Notes: generated from the sequence alone by a model not told the origin. A stretch of DNA of 64,000 bases from Anaerolineae bacterium (GCA_017303635.1 JAFLCG010000004.1:310001-374000), one strand, 5' to 3'. Counted from the first letter of the stretch, positions 1 to 8,826 are shown. Made by a program: numbers and translations.

Positions 1-1073
1 GAATCGGCACAGGTGAAGTTGGCAAACATGTGACCCGCATTTTGCAGAATCACCTTGCCCCGAATGGGACTATTGATGATGTCATAGGCTTGTTCAACGA
101 AAGCATCGATTCCATATTCGTCGAGCGACCCGACGATAAAGAGCGTCGGCATCTCCAGGGCTTGCAATCCTGTATCGTCAAATAGTGGCATCGAGCCAGG
201 TGCAAGCGCCACTAACGCATCGATGCGCGGATCACCCAGCGCCCAAAGGCCGGATTCTGTGGCTCGGTCTCCAACCAGGGCGGTCATTTCTGCTTCATAC
301 TGTGGGAAGTGGGCAATCTCCTGTAACGCACAGTCAGCAGGATTTTCCGCACACCAGGTCTTGAAGGCAACGAAATTAAGCGGCACACCGGCAGCCGCCA
401 TCGCGGTATATCCCCCGTAAGACGTTCCCATCACGGCAACCTCTCCGGCATCAATCAGCCCACTGAAGGTGGCATCGGTGGCTGTCAGCGTCTCGGCAAA
501 GGTGATCTGGCGCTGGATATCCAGCGGACGATAGATCGCCACCAGCGCATCATTATGCAGGTAGGTCGCTTCTCCCTCCTCACTGATGAAGGACTCCATG
601 AGTTCGACCGTAGTTGCGCCTGGGTGCCCTGCACCGATGACCACAAAGCCATACGAGGCCAAATGTTCCAGCAAGGAGGCATTATGTTCAGGCATGGCAC
701 CGCCGCCCGATGAGTAGACAATCAACGGATAGGGACCATCTACCAGATTGGGTTCGGCTTCCGCGAGTGCGTGACCTGCGATAGTCGCTGCCGGGAAATT
801 GGGGCCATGTTCAATGGTATAGGTGATAGACTCCGGGGCATCTGCCGCATTCAGAGCGGGATACCACATCCGAATCGTCAAAGGACGATCACTGTCTGGC
901 TCCGCCGTTAACAACCGAGTCCCTACCCAGTACGGCCCATGCAGGCCATAGGGTGGAGCATCGGGTCGTTCACCGACTGGCTCCGGCCCCGCAGCATCTT
1001 GTGCGACTCCCCGTAACGAGAAGCTAAAAAGCATCAGGATGACGATAATGAACCTAAGCGATTTGGATTTCAT
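1..1073 (-). CDS. Secreted alpha/beta hydrolase (dienelactone hydrolase / PAF-acetylhydrolase type), 3' end cut by window
   Basis: The frame is open from the ATG at 1073 to the left edge (357 codons), so the C-terminus is missing. It begins with a signal peptide ending near VAQ. The alpha/beta-hydrolase triad is readable: nucleophile Ser in GTSYGG, an Asp in GSLDEY, and a His in NAGHMF near the edge. It is a close paralogue of the next gene upstream, sharing QDAAGPEP and PPYGLHGPYWVGT after the signal peptide. An AAAGGA ribosome site precedes the start. Probably an exported esterase or lipase-like enzyme; the substrate cannot be told from sequence. The family call is firm, the substrate unknown. 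Confidence 0.88.
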   Translation of the reverse strand, partial: MKSKSLRFIIVILMLFSFSLRGVAQDAAGPEPVGERPDAPPYGLHGPYWVGTRLLTAEPDSDRPLTIRMWYPALNAADAPESITYTIEHGPNFPAATIAGHALAEAEPNLVDGPYPLIVYSSGGGAMPEHNASLLEHLASYGFVVIGAGHPGATTVELMESFISEEGEATYLHNDALVAIYRPLDIQRQITFAETLTATDATFSGLIDAGEVAVMGTSYGGYTAMAAAGVPLNFVAFKTWCAENPADCALQEIAHFPQYEAEMTALVGDRATESGLWALGDPRIDALVALAPGSMPLFDDTGLQALEMPTLFIVGSLDEYGIDAFVEQAYDIINSPIRGKVILQNAGHMFANFTCAD

Positions 1074-1096
1074 TGCCAGTATCCTTTCGATCCCGT

Positions 1097-1124
1097 ATCA
1101 GGGAGAGCGATCGCTCTCCCTGAT
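1097..1124. repeat. Perfect 28-bp palindrome between hydrolase paralogues
   Basis: The half-site ATCAGGGAGAGCGA is followed directly by its exact reverse complement. It lies between the stop of the upstream paralogue and the start of the downstream one. There is no T-run on either side, so it is not a classical terminator. It could be an attenuating or mRNA-stabilising hairpin, or a dimeric operator. Confidence 0.8.
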
Positions 1125-1135
1125 GAAGCGATAAC

Positions 1136-2389
1136 TCAATAACCCTCCGCCTGATAGATCACGCCTGCAAAACTGACCGCGTCCGGCGCGAGCGCCGCAT
1201 GCGCCTCGGCATCGCCGTTCAATACATCCAGCAGGAAGGCCGTTGCTAGGTGATGCGTGATATCCTGAGTGCGTTGCATATCCCAAACCGGATCTGAGCA
1301 GAAGAAGGAAGCGCCCATTTCCACTGCCCAGGGTATATCCGTACACGTACTACCAAAGATCATGTGCTCCGCATTCACAAAAGTGACGAGAGCCTTTGTA
1401 TCGCTGGAGATATACTCATAGGTTGGGTCTGCGCCCCACTCGTAGGGTGTGCTAGTATCCAACGTGCCGCCCATCGCCATCACTGGGATAGTGATTTCGG
1501 CTAATCCTGCCTGGTCGAAGATATAGGAGTCGCCAGCCAGCGGGATGATGGCATCCACCCGCGGATCAGCCCAAGCGGGCCACAGCCCATCAGGCATCGA
1601 AGCCAGCCCAGTCAAAGACAGCATTTCATCCTCGAAAGGCTCCAGCGTATCGCAAAGCCAGGCGTTAGGATCACTCGCTGCTCGTGCTGCGTCACAGCGG
1701 GCATTAAACCCCTGGATATCAAATCGTGCCCCGGCAGCAGCAAGCGCCGTGTATCCCCCATAGGAGTGTCCAGAGACTGCGATCAAATCCATGTTGATGA
1801 GACCTTCCATGGAACCGCCAGCAGCGGTCAGCTCGTCCGCAAAGGCAATCACTTTCAGCACATCCTGGGGACGACTGATGGTACTCTTTGGAATGTCAGC
1901 CCAGGTGGGATCGAAAATCTCGTGGTGATCGGGGGCGATGACGACAAAGCCATACGAGGCCAGATGCTCAGTCAGATGGGCATAATTGCTGCGGGCGGCT
2001 CCAAAGCCCGGTGAGAAAACGACCAGCGGATAGGGGCCGCCAGTCATATCCAGAACAGCATCCCTGAGCGCGTGTCCGTAGACGATCCCGACGATGCCAT
2101 CCGGGACTTCGAACTTCAAGGTGGCGGGATAGGCGATTTCCTCAGTCAGCCCCTCTGGGTTGAGGGCCGGATACCAGATGGTGACCTCCAGTGGTTCCGC
2201 TGAATCAGGATCAATAACCCGATCTTGTGTCCCCACCCAATACGGCCCATGCAGGCCATAAGGCGGGGCATCGGGTCGCTCACCGAGGGGTTCTGGCCCC
2301 GCAGCATCCTGGGCGACAACGAACGAAAAACTCAGCAGCATGACGATCAGGAGCGCGACCAGCGCCCACAAACGGCTTCGACGTGACAT
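1136..2389 (-). CDS. Secreted alpha/beta hydrolase (dienelactone hydrolase / PAF-acetylhydrolase type)
   Basis: 417 aa from the ATG at 2389. This start was chosen because it places a signal peptide at the N-terminus and an AGAAAGGA site about 8 nt upstream; the frame extends further 5' without these. After cleavage near VVAQ the mature protein has the N-terminal PYGLHGPYWVGT block seen in PAF-acetylhydrolase-like proteins. The nucleophile is in GHSYGG, the acidic residue probably in GGTLD, and the His in NAEHMIF. Tandem duplicate of the following gene; the two probably share a transcript. Extracellular or periplasm-equivalent esterase, substrate unknown. Confidence 0.9.
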   Translation of the reverse strand: MSRRSRLWALVALLIVMLLSFSFVVAQDAAGPEPLGERPDAPPYGLHGPYWVGTQDRVIDPDSAEPLEVTIWYPALNPEGLTEEIAYPATLKFEVPDGIVGIVYGHALRDAVLDMTGGPYPLVVFSPGFGAARSNYAHLTEHLASYGFVVIAPDHHEIFDPTWADIPKSTISRPQDVLKVIAFADELTAAGGSMEGLINMDLIAVSGHSYGGYTALAAAGARFDIQGFNARCDAARAASDPNAWLCDTLEPFEDEMLSLTGLASMPDGLWPAWADPRVDAIIPLAGDSYIFDQAGLAEITIPVMAMGGTLDTSTPYEWGADPTYEYISSDTKALVTFVNAEHMIFGSTCTDIPWAVEMGASFFCSDPVWDMQRTQDITHHLATAFLLDVLNGDAEAHAALAPDAVSFAGVIYQAEGY

Positions 2390-2657
2390 CACACACATCC
2401 TTTCTGATGGTGGATGAGCCTGACCTGGCAACACTAAAGACACCTCGCACAGCAGCTATGTGCGAGTCTCTCTGGCGGGTCTCATCAAAAAAGGCGCTGC
2501 CCGCCGTCGCGGATAACGCCTTTTGACTGTGCATTGCTTTACAGTGGAAGGTGCGATGATTGCCAGCAGCGCGATCCGTCAGTAAGCCAAGATCAACGCT
2601 CACATGGAGTATTGGACTCCCCACTCCATCCTATGCTGAAATCAATCCTGCCAGATA
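2390..2657. other. Intergenic region upstream of hydrolase pair
   Basis: About 270 bp between the hydrolase start and the TGACA palindrome. It presumably holds the promoter of the minus-strand hydrolase pair, but I could not pick out convincing -35/-10 boxes. No gene seen. Confidence 0.4.
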
Positions 2658-2671
2658 GTGACAAATGTCAC
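2658..2671. promoter_or_regulatory. Palindrome GTGACA-AA-TGTCAC, operator candidate
   Basis: Perfect 6+2+6 inverted repeat, 269 bp upstream of the hydrolase start on its coding strand. The 13-bp core TGACAAATGTCAC occurs again at 8868-8880 upstream of the osmC-like gene, so a shared regulator is possible. Confidence 0.45.
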
Positions 2672-2680
2672 AATCAACTC

Positions 2681-2717
2681 AAAAAAACAACGGGCGAGGT
2701 GATCCTCGCCCGTTGTT
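2681..2717 (-). terminator. Rho-independent terminator of the potBC-like operon
   Basis: A 14-bp perfect stem (2686-2699 with 2704-2717, core CGGGCGAGG) with a 4-nt loop. On the minus strand it is followed by seven T. It lies 27 bp past the permease stop codon. Confidence 0.93.
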
Positions 2718-2743
2718 ACATTGACTTTCGAGCCGTTGAACGC

Positions 2744-3718
2744 TTACTTCTTGCTACCCGAGGCATTCCGCCCCTGCATGATGAGCGAGATACCCACCAG
2801 CACGGTCGAGGCCAGCAGCATCAACGTCGAGATGGCGTTGATCTCCGGCGGGACGCGCGTCTTGAGCAAGCCGTAGACGAAGATCGGCAGCGTGGTGGTG
2901 CCAATGCCGGAGAGGAAGAAGGTGACGATGAAATCATCCAGCGAGAGCGTGAAGGCCAGCAGACCACCGGCGATGATGGCGGGCAGCAGCAGCGGGAAGG
3001 TCACCCGCCAGAACGTCCGCCAGTTATTCGCGCCCAGGTCATTGGCGGCTTCCTCAAAGCGCGGATTCATATCCGCCAGACGGGCGCGCACCACAATCGT
3101 CACATAGGAGATGCTGAAGGCCACATGACCGATGACGATGGCCCCAAAGCCAGTGGTCGCCCGCACGCCTTCGATATTGGTATTGACGAACTCAAACAGG
3201 ATGCGGAAGAACACCGCCAGCGAAATCGCCTGGGTGATTTCCGGAATGACGACCGGCAGATAAAGCACCGCATCCAGGATGCTCTTGCCGGGGAAGTTGC
3301 CCCGCACCAGGCTCATCGCAACCATCGTGCCGATGACGGTCGAGATGAGTGTGGAGAAGAAAGCCACGATCATACTGTTGCCGACCGAGTCCAGCATGAT
3401 CTGGGTGGAGAAACGGGCGCTCTCCGTCCCGGCGGTGATGGCATTGGAGAAGATGTTCTGATACCACTGGGTGGTGAAGCCGCGCCACACCGAGACCGAC
3501 TCGCCCGCGTTGAACGAGTAGACGATCAGGATGACAATCGGTGCCCACAGGAAGAAGTAAGCAAAGATGGGATTGAAGGCCATGCCCACCTTGCCAATGC
3601 GGCGGATGAGCATGTCCCGGTTGATCTTGCCCTGATCGTATTCAATCTCCGCCACAACCGGCGCGTTCTTGCGAATGATATTCCCAGCCACGTCTTTAGG
3701 CCCTCCGCCGATCACCAA
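2744..3718 (-). CDS. ABC transporter permease, spermidine/putrescine PotC type
   Basis: 324 aa if read from the TTG at 3718, which overlaps the end of the upstream permease by 23 nt and suggests translational coupling. An ATG at 3613 is an alternative start; neither has a strong ribosome site. Six membrane segments, and a typical EAA loop (EEAANDLGANNWRTFW) that docks the ATPase. The last 60 residues (SLDDFIVTFFLSG, then LPIFVYG) are characteristic of PotC/PotI permeases. With the upstream PotB-like protein it would form the transmembrane channel of a polyamine or related importer. No PotA or PotD gene is next to it, so the ATPase and binding protein must be encoded elsewhere. Confidence 0.9.
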   Translation of the reverse strand: MVIGGGPKDVAGNIIRKNAPVVAEIEYDQGKINRDMLIRRIGKVGMAFNPIFAYFFLWAPIVILIVYSFNAGESVSVWRGFTTQWYQNIFSNAITAGTESARFSTQIMLDSVGNSMIVAFFSTLISTVIGTMVAMSLVRGNFPGKSILDAVLYLPVVIPEITQAISLAVFFRILFEFVNTNIEGVRATTGFGAIVIGHVAFSISYVTIVVRARLADMNPRFEEAANDLGANNWRTFWRVTFPLLLPAIIAGGLLAFTLSLDDFIVTFFLSGIGTTTLPIFVYGLLKTRVPPEINAISTLMLLASTVLVGISLIMQGRNASGSKK

Positions 3719-4559
3719 AGTAGACGTAAAACAACAGTGCGATCATGACCATCGCCATCATCACCATCGACAGGGCCGAACCCAATGGCTGATTGCCTTG
3801 CCCTTTGAACTGCGTGTTAATCAGGTTACCGATCATCAAGCCTTCGGTGCCACCGAGTAAATCCGGCGTGACGAAGGCGCCGATGGTCGGGATGAAGACC
3901 AGGATGAAGCCAGCGATAATCCCTGGCAGCGTCATCGGCAGGATGACCTTGATGAACGCCCACAGATCATTGGCCCCCAAGTCGTGCGCCGCCTCGACAA
4001 AGCGGAACTCAAACCGTTCGACCGAGGCATAGATGGGCAAGACCATGAACGGTAGGAAGCCGTAAACCAGGCCGAGCAGCACCGCCCCGTTGGTATTGAG
4101 CAGCCGCAGCGGTTCAGCAATTGCCCCCAGCGATTGCAGCAGGGTATTGATGGTGCCTTCCCGCCCTAAGATGGTCTGAAGTGCGTAGGTGCGGACGAGG
4201 AAGTTCGTCCAGAAGGGCAGGATAATGGCGAACAGCGCCAACTGCCGCACCCACTGGTTTTTGCGCGTGCTGATCCAAAAAGCCAGCGGATAGCCGATCA
4301 GCAGGCAGATAATGGTCGTCAGGAAGGCGATCCAGACCGAGTCCAGTAGAACTCCCCGGAAAACCTCGATCACACGCTCATAGTTGGCGAATGTGAAAGG
4401 CAGAACCGGGCTGCCGCCGCGCCCGCGGGACATGAAGCTGACCACAAAGACGATCATCACCGGCAGCAGGAAAAAAACACCCAACCAGACCATGGCGGGT
4501 ATTGCGAGGCCGAAGCCCTTGCGCTTGACAGCGGGATTAAAATTCAGGTTGGATGCCAT
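3696..4559 (-). CDS. ABC transporter permease, spermidine/putrescine PotB type
   Basis: 287 aa from the ATG at 4559, preceded by GGAGGA about 10 nt upstream; the longer in-frame start at 4592 lacks this. Six membrane segments. The EAA loop reads EAAHDLGANDLWAF, followed by the PotB-typical ending (GAFVTPDLLGG, MIGNLI). First gene of the two-gene permease operon, reading away from the phn importer genes. Substrate class is inferred from family resemblance only. Confidence 0.9.
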   Translation of the reverse strand: MASNLNFNPAVKRKGFGLAIPAMVWLGVFFLLPVMIVFVVSFMSRGRGGSPVLPFTFANYERVIEVFRGVLLDSVWIAFLTTIICLLIGYPLAFWISTRKNQWVRQLALFAIILPFWTNFLVRTYALQTILGREGTINTLLQSLGAIAEPLRLLNTNGAVLLGLVYGFLPFMVLPIYASVERFEFRFVEAAHDLGANDLWAFIKVILPMTLPGIIAGFILVFIPTIGAFVTPDLLGGTEGLMIGNLINTQFKGQGNQPLGSALSMVMMAMVMIALLFYVYFGDRRRA

Positions 4560-4838
4560 GCCGGGCAGTCCTCCACAAAATAGAGGTCGCAATCGAGGTA
4601 AAGAGCGTCGCAGATAGTAATGCTTTTTAAGGAATTCGGCAACCGAATTCTCCAGATGGCTCCATGCTCAACGGATGGTACATGGTCAGACCAACTAACA
4701 TTTATCACTTTAAATTCGTGATACTGATTTAGCAATTTCTTAAAGAACATGCCATAATCCGGCCGTGTGTTCGCACACCACACTTGCAACCAACTCCGGC
4801 GAACATCTCCACAAATAACTCCTAGTGAGGGGGAATAT
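4560..4838. promoter_or_regulatory. Divergent intergenic region with inverted repeat and UUCG hairpin
   Basis: 279 bp between the divergent potB-like and phnD-like starts; it must hold promoters for both operons. It contains a perfect inverted repeat GAATTCGGCAACCGAATTC (4632-4650), a possible operator, and a GTGTG-TTCG-CACAC hairpin (4765-4778) in the phnD leader. I cannot assign -35/-10 boxes with confidence. Confidence 0.5.
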
Positions 4839-5864
4839 ATGCGTACTCGATTCTTCATGCTGACCGTCATCATGGTATTTGTACTGGGTCTGATGGCACC
4901 GGCCGCGCTGGCGCAGGGCGACCTGGGCAGCGAAGCCAACCCCATTCAGGTTTATTTTGTGCCATCCGTTGAAGCGCAGGTCATCACGACCGGCGGTGAA
5001 GTGATGGCTGCCGCGCTCAAGGAAGCCACGGGCCTGAACTTCGAAGTCTTCGTACCGACCTCCTATGCCGCCACGGTCGAGGCCATGTGCGCCGCGCCGG
5101 ACCGCTCGATGGGCTTCATCCCGGCAGCCGGTTACGTCATCGCCAGCGAACGCTGCGGTGTCGCCGTGGAAGCCGCCGCTGTCCGTCGTGGCTGGAACGT
5201 CTACTGGGCCGCCTACATCGTCCGGCGCGATAGCGACATCTACACCTGGGGTGATCTGGCAGGCCGCAGCTGGGCATACCCGGATGCCGGTTCGACCTCT
5301 GGTTTCATCGTGCCGTCGGTTGAACTCCAGGCCGCCGGGATCGAACCCGGTGAGCGCGTCGAGGCCGGTGGTCACAACCAGGTTGTGCAGGCTGTCTACA
5401 GCGGTGAAGTCGAGTTCGGCACCACCTTCTTCAGCCCGCCGGTCGTCCCCGGTGCACCCTGGCGGATCGGCGACCTGGCCGAACCCTATGACCTGACGGT
5501 TGACGAGTCCCGCCTGGATGCCGATGGCAACCTGTTCGTCGGTGACATCCGCATCCTCGATGCCCGCGCCAACATCCGTGAAACCGCGCCCGATGTGGTC
5601 GACCAGGTGCGCATCCTGCGCCTGAGCGCACCGATCCCGAATGACACCCTCAGCTTCGGCCCGGATTTCTCGCCGGAACTGAAGGCACAGATCATGGAAG
5701 CGCTCTACGCCTTCGCGCAGACCGATGGCTGGGCACAGTCGATTGGCAGCGAAGACTTCTACGGTTGGAGCGGCCTGGCCCCCATCACCGATGCCGGTTA
5801 TGACCCGGTTCGCCTGCAATTTGAAGTCCTGGGCCTGACTGAAGAAGACATCTTCGGCGGGTAA
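4839..5864 (+). CDS. phnD: Phosphate/phosphite/phosphonate ABC transporter substrate-binding protein
   Basis: 341 aa from the ATG at 4839, preceded by GAGGGGG. This start gives a clean signal peptide (hydrophobic run ending ALAQ); the frame is open further upstream without these features. The mature part is a two-lobed PhnD/PtxB-type periplasmic binding protein with family-typical AYIVRRDSDIYTWGDLAGR and YPDAGSTSGFIVPS segments, the latter being the usual oxyanion-binding region. It captures a phosphorus oxyanion (phosphonate, phosphite or phosphate) and delivers it to PhnE. No C-P lyase or phosphite dehydrogenase genes are nearby, so the ligand remains open. Confidence 0.9.
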   Translation: MRTRFFMLTVIMVFVLGLMAPAALAQGDLGSEANPIQVYFVPSVEAQVITTGGEVMAAALKEATGLNFEVFVPTSYAATVEAMCAAPDRSMGFIPAAGYVIASERCGVAVEAAAVRRGWNVYWAAYIVRRDSDIYTWGDLAGRSWAYPDAGSTSGFIVPSVELQAAGIEPGERVEAGGHNQVVQAVYSGEVEFGTTFFSPPVVPGAPWRIGDLAEPYDLTVDESRLDADGNLFVGDIRILDARANIRETAPDVVDQVRILRLSAPIPNDTLSFGPDFSPELKAQIMEALYAFAQTDGWAQSIGSEDFYGWSGLAPITDAGYDPVRLQFEVLGLTEEDIFGG

Positions 5865-5892
5865 TGACGATCCCGTCCCTCATGTAAACCTT

Positions 5893-5930
5893 CAGCGGGC
5901 AGAGGATGAGCTATCCACTGCCCGCTGTTT
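5893..5930 (+). terminator. Hairpin after phnD, partial terminator
   Basis: Ten-base arms CAGCGGGCAG and CTGCCCGCTG (5893-5902, 5918-5927) with a 15-nt loop, then TTTGTTTG. Placed between phnD and phnC, it would lower ATPase and permease expression relative to the binding protein, a common layout in ABC importer operons. Confidence 0.75.
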
Positions 5931-5963
5931 GTTTGTTCGGCAAACCATTGCCGGGAGCAGCCT

Positions 5964-6722
5964 ATGCTAATCATCGAAAACCTCACCAAGATATATGACA
6001 ACGGCTTCAAGGCGCTGGATAACATTAGCCTGGAAATCCCGGATGGTCAGTTTGTCTCGATCATCGGGCTGAGTGGCTCGGGTAAATCCACCCTGCTGCG
6101 CTGCATCAACCGGCTGGTGGAACCGACCAAAGGGCGCATCATCTGGAACGGGCTGGATATCACCGCGGCGACTGATGATGAACTCCGTCAGATTCGGCGG
6201 CGCATTGGCATGATCTTCCAGCAGTTCAACCTGGTCAAACGCTCCAGCGTCCTGACCAATGTCATGGCGGGGCGGTTAGGGTATATCAACCCCATCTTCA
6301 GCCTGTTCAATTACTTTCCACCGGGGGAAAAACAGCGTGCCATGGCCGCGCTGCAACGAGTCGGCATTCCGGAAAAGGCCATGAACCGGGCCAGCGCCCT
6401 CAGCGGCGGGCAACAGCAGCGCGTGGGCATCGCCCGCACCCTCATGCAAGATCCGGAGATGCTGCTGGCGGATGAACCCGTCGCCAGCCTCGACCCCGCC
6501 ACTTCGCACTCGGTCATGAAGTACCTTGAACTGCTCAATAATGAAGACGGCCTGACCGTGTTATGCAGCCTGCACTTCCTCAGTCTGGCGCGGGCCTACT
6601 CCGACCGGGTGATCGCGCTCAAGGATGGCAAGCTGGAATTTGATGGCCTGCCCAAAGATATTGACAATGAACGCTTCAAAATGATTTATGGCGAAGACGC
6701 CGTTGAAGTGGAAATCCACTAG
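5964..6722 (+). CDS. phnC: Phosphonate-type ABC transporter ATP-binding protein
   Basis: 252 aa. Walker A GLSGSGKST (about residues 35-43), Q-loop in FQQFNLV, signature LSGGQQQR, Walker B MLLADEP and a switch His in SLHFL. Overall pattern fits PhnC. GGGAG precedes the ATG by about 8 nt. It powers uptake through the PhnE-like permease, whose gene starts 11 bp downstream. Confidence 0.93.
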   Translation: MLIIENLTKIYDNGFKALDNISLEIPDGQFVSIIGLSGSGKSTLLRCINRLVEPTKGRIIWNGLDITAATDDELRQIRRRIGMIFQQFNLVKRSSVLTNVMAGRLGYINPIFSLFNYFPPGEKQRAMAALQRVGIPEKAMNRASALSGGQQQRVGIARTLMQDPEMLLADEPVASLDPATSHSVMKYLELLNNEDGLTVLCSLHFLSLARAYSDRVIALKDGKLEFDGLPKDIDNERFKMIYGEDAVEVEIH

Positions 6723-6733
6723 GGACGCTGACC

Positions 6734-8812
6734 ATGAATACACCTCCTCCCTCCCGAACCTTGCTCTGGCGGCTGGTGCTGGTCGTTCTGGCTGCGGTCG
6801 TGCTGGTGATCTTCTCCTACGGCTGGACCGTGACCGATATTGATCTGGCAGTACCGCAGGAAGCACAGCGTCAGGAAAACGTGGGCAATGCCCTGCGTGA
6901 GCTGCTCTCCCCCAACGTCTTTTCACAGGAATATGAGGTCAAGACCGCCACCACCAGTTTCCTCATCAACTGTCCAGAAGGCTTCACCGCACCGGAGGCC
7001 TCTCCCGCCACCGATCAACCGTATATTGTGGTGGAGCCGGGCTGCGGCACAGCCAATGAACCCGTCACCGTCCGCGGCTTCAATTTTGCCGCTAACGGGC
7101 TGGCTCGCGTCAACTGGATCGCCCTGGATGGCGAACGCCGCATCCGGCAGGTAATCGGCACCGGGGAGGACAACTTCTCGATCAATGCCGAAGGCAGCTT
7201 CAGCGTCCAGGTGGAAGTACCGCGCATCCGGGGCACTACCGGGGAAACCCATACCGTCGAAGTACAGGGACGGTTCCCGTTGGGCCTGCCCACCCTGAGC
7301 GCAACCACCGGCCTGGTGCTGGAAAAGATGGTGGAAACCATCTTCCTGGCGCTGATCGCCACGGCGGTCTCCATCCTGCCCTCGGCCATCCTCAGCTTCT
7401 TCGCCGCGCAAAACCTGATGCGCCCGGTCCGCACCTCACTGGGCGGGCTGCTGCTGACCGTCGCCCTCTTCCCGGTGGGCTGGTGGATCGGCAGCACGCT
7501 GCTGACTCAACTGGGGATGCTGGCGCTCAATATCGGGCGCGGCAACTTCAGCGGATCAGCCGCTGCCACCTTGTTCGTCTTTGTCGGCATGGTCGCCACA
7601 ACCCGCAAACTGGGGACAAGCTCGACCCTGGAGACCGTCAGCCAGCCGCGCGCCCTGCTCAATGCCGTCCTGATCGCCCTCGGCAGCGTCGTGCTCATCG
7701 GCCTGGTTGGCGGGCTGGGGCTGCTCTTTGGCAGCTTATTCACCGAGGGGATTCCCGGCTATCTGAGCGCCTTCATCGGCTCCCTGGGCGGCATGGTCGA
7801 ACTGGTCATGCCCTTGATCGCAGGCGTCATCGGTGCCTTCACGCTGTCCTCCATCGGCACGACGCTGACGCGGGATGTTTTCAAACGCCTGAGTGCCACG
7901 ACCAGCCACCTGCTCGGCGGGGTGCTAGGGGCGCTGGCCGGGGCGGTCGTCCTGGGCGCAACTGCCGTGATCGGCATGTCTGCCGCCTGGATGGGCTTGC
8001 TGACCCCCTTCGTCGCCGGGGGACTCGCCAGCGTGATCCTGCCGCAGTTGTACCAGCGCTTCATCAATCCGCCGCAACCGGGGGTGATGCCCAACCGTCC
8101 GCTGCTGACCCTCCTCAACTGGATCGGGACGGTGATCGGCTTTGTGGCAACTTTCCTGCTGCTGAACGTGCGGCAGGCCCTGGTCGAAGGCACGTTACCT
8201 GACCCGGTCATCGGCTTTGCCGGGATGGGAATCTCACTGCCGGTCTACGTGCTGCAAGCCATGCTGATCGGTGCGGTCATCGGGGCAGTGGCCGGGGCGC
8301 TGGCCGGGACTCGGGGCAACTTCCCCATCGGCACCGTCCTCTATTCGACCACGCGCACCGTGCTGAACGCCCTGCGCTCGATTGAACCACTCATCATGGG
8401 TCTGGTCTTTGTCATCTGGGTGGGAATTGGGCCGTTCGCCGGGGTGCTGGCGCTGACCCTGCACTCGATTGCGTCGCTTGGTAAGCTGTATTCGGAGCAG
8501 ATCGAAAGCATTGATACCGGCCCGATTGAGGCGCTGCAAAGCACCGGGGCCAACCGCCTGCAAACCATCATGTACGCGGTCGTCCCGCAGATCATCCCGC
8601 CCTATATCGCTTTCACCATGTACCGCTGGGACATCAACGTCCGTATGTCCACCATCATCGGCTTTGTCGGCGGCGGCGGCATCGGTTTCCTGCTCCAGCA
8701 GCAGATCAATCTGCTGCGCTACCGGGATGCAGGCGTGGCCGTGCTGGCTATCGCTATCGTCGTCTCGATCCTGGATTACGCCAGCGCGGCCATCCGCGAA
8801 CGCTACACCTAA
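6734..8812 (+). CDS. phnE: Enlarged phosphonate-type ABC transporter permease
   Basis: 692 aa, against about 260-290 for ordinary PhnE. An N-terminal membrane segment (residues about 10-30) is followed by an extracytoplasmic stretch to about residue 190 that has a TIG/IPT-like look (VTVRGFNFAANGLARV). The PhnE core begins at ETIFLALIATAVSILPS and reaches AAQNLM near 229. It is then interrupted by about 300 residues with several hydrophobic segments (about 230-535), and resumes at TRTVLNALRSIEPLIMGLVF. The remainder is canonical: IDTGPIEALQSTGANRLQ coupling loop and MSTIIGFVGGGGIG. No frameshift is needed. It should be the membrane channel partner of the adjacent PhnC and PhnD; the role of the insertions is unknown. 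Confidence 0.88.
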   Translation: MNTPPPSRTLLWRLVLVVLAAVVLVIFSYGWTVTDIDLAVPQEAQRQENVGNALRELLSPNVFSQEYEVKTATTSFLINCPEGFTAPEASPATDQPYIVVEPGCGTANEPVTVRGFNFAANGLARVNWIALDGERRIRQVIGTGEDNFSINAEGSFSVQVEVPRIRGTTGETHTVEVQGRFPLGLPTLSATTGLVLEKMVETIFLALIATAVSILPSAILSFFAAQNLMRPVRTSLGGLLLTVALFPVGWWIGSTLLTQLGMLALNIGRGNFSGSAAATLFVFVGMVATTRKLGTSSTLETVSQPRALLNAVLIALGSVVLIGLVGGLGLLFGSLFTEGIPGYLSAFIGSLGGMVELVMPLIAGVIGAFTLSSIGTTLTRDVFKRLSATTSHLLGGVLGALAGAVVLGATAVIGMSAAWMGLLTPFVAGGLASVILPQLYQRFINPPQPGVMPNRPLLTLLNWIGTVIGFVATFLLLNVRQALVEGTLPDPVIGFAGMGISLPVYVLQAMLIGAVIGAVAGALAGTRGNFPIGTVLYSTTRTVLNALRSIEPLIMGLVFVIWVGIGPFAGVLALTLHSIASLGKLYSEQIESIDTGPIEALQSTGANRLQTIMYAVVPQIIPPYIAFTMYRWDINVRMSTIIGFVGGGGIGFLLQQQINLLRYRDAGVAVLAIAIVVSILDYASAAIRERYT

Positions 8813-8826
8813 AAGCCCCGTTCTTG

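Noticed and set aside
2534..3748. 404-codon plus-strand frame opposite the PotC-like gene
   Set aside because: Runs through a strong terminator hairpin and mirrors a permease; no protein pattern.
4560..4838. Riboswitch in the phnD leader
   Set aside because: Only simple hairpins are visible; no known aptamer core was recognised.
4740..5819. 359-codon minus-strand frame opposite phnD
   Set aside because: Shadow frame; phnD on the other strand has a signal peptide, ribosome site and family motifs.
2744..5864. potB/potC and phnD as a single transporter operon
   Set aside because: They are divergent and phnD has its own downstream phnC and phnE; the permease family types differ.
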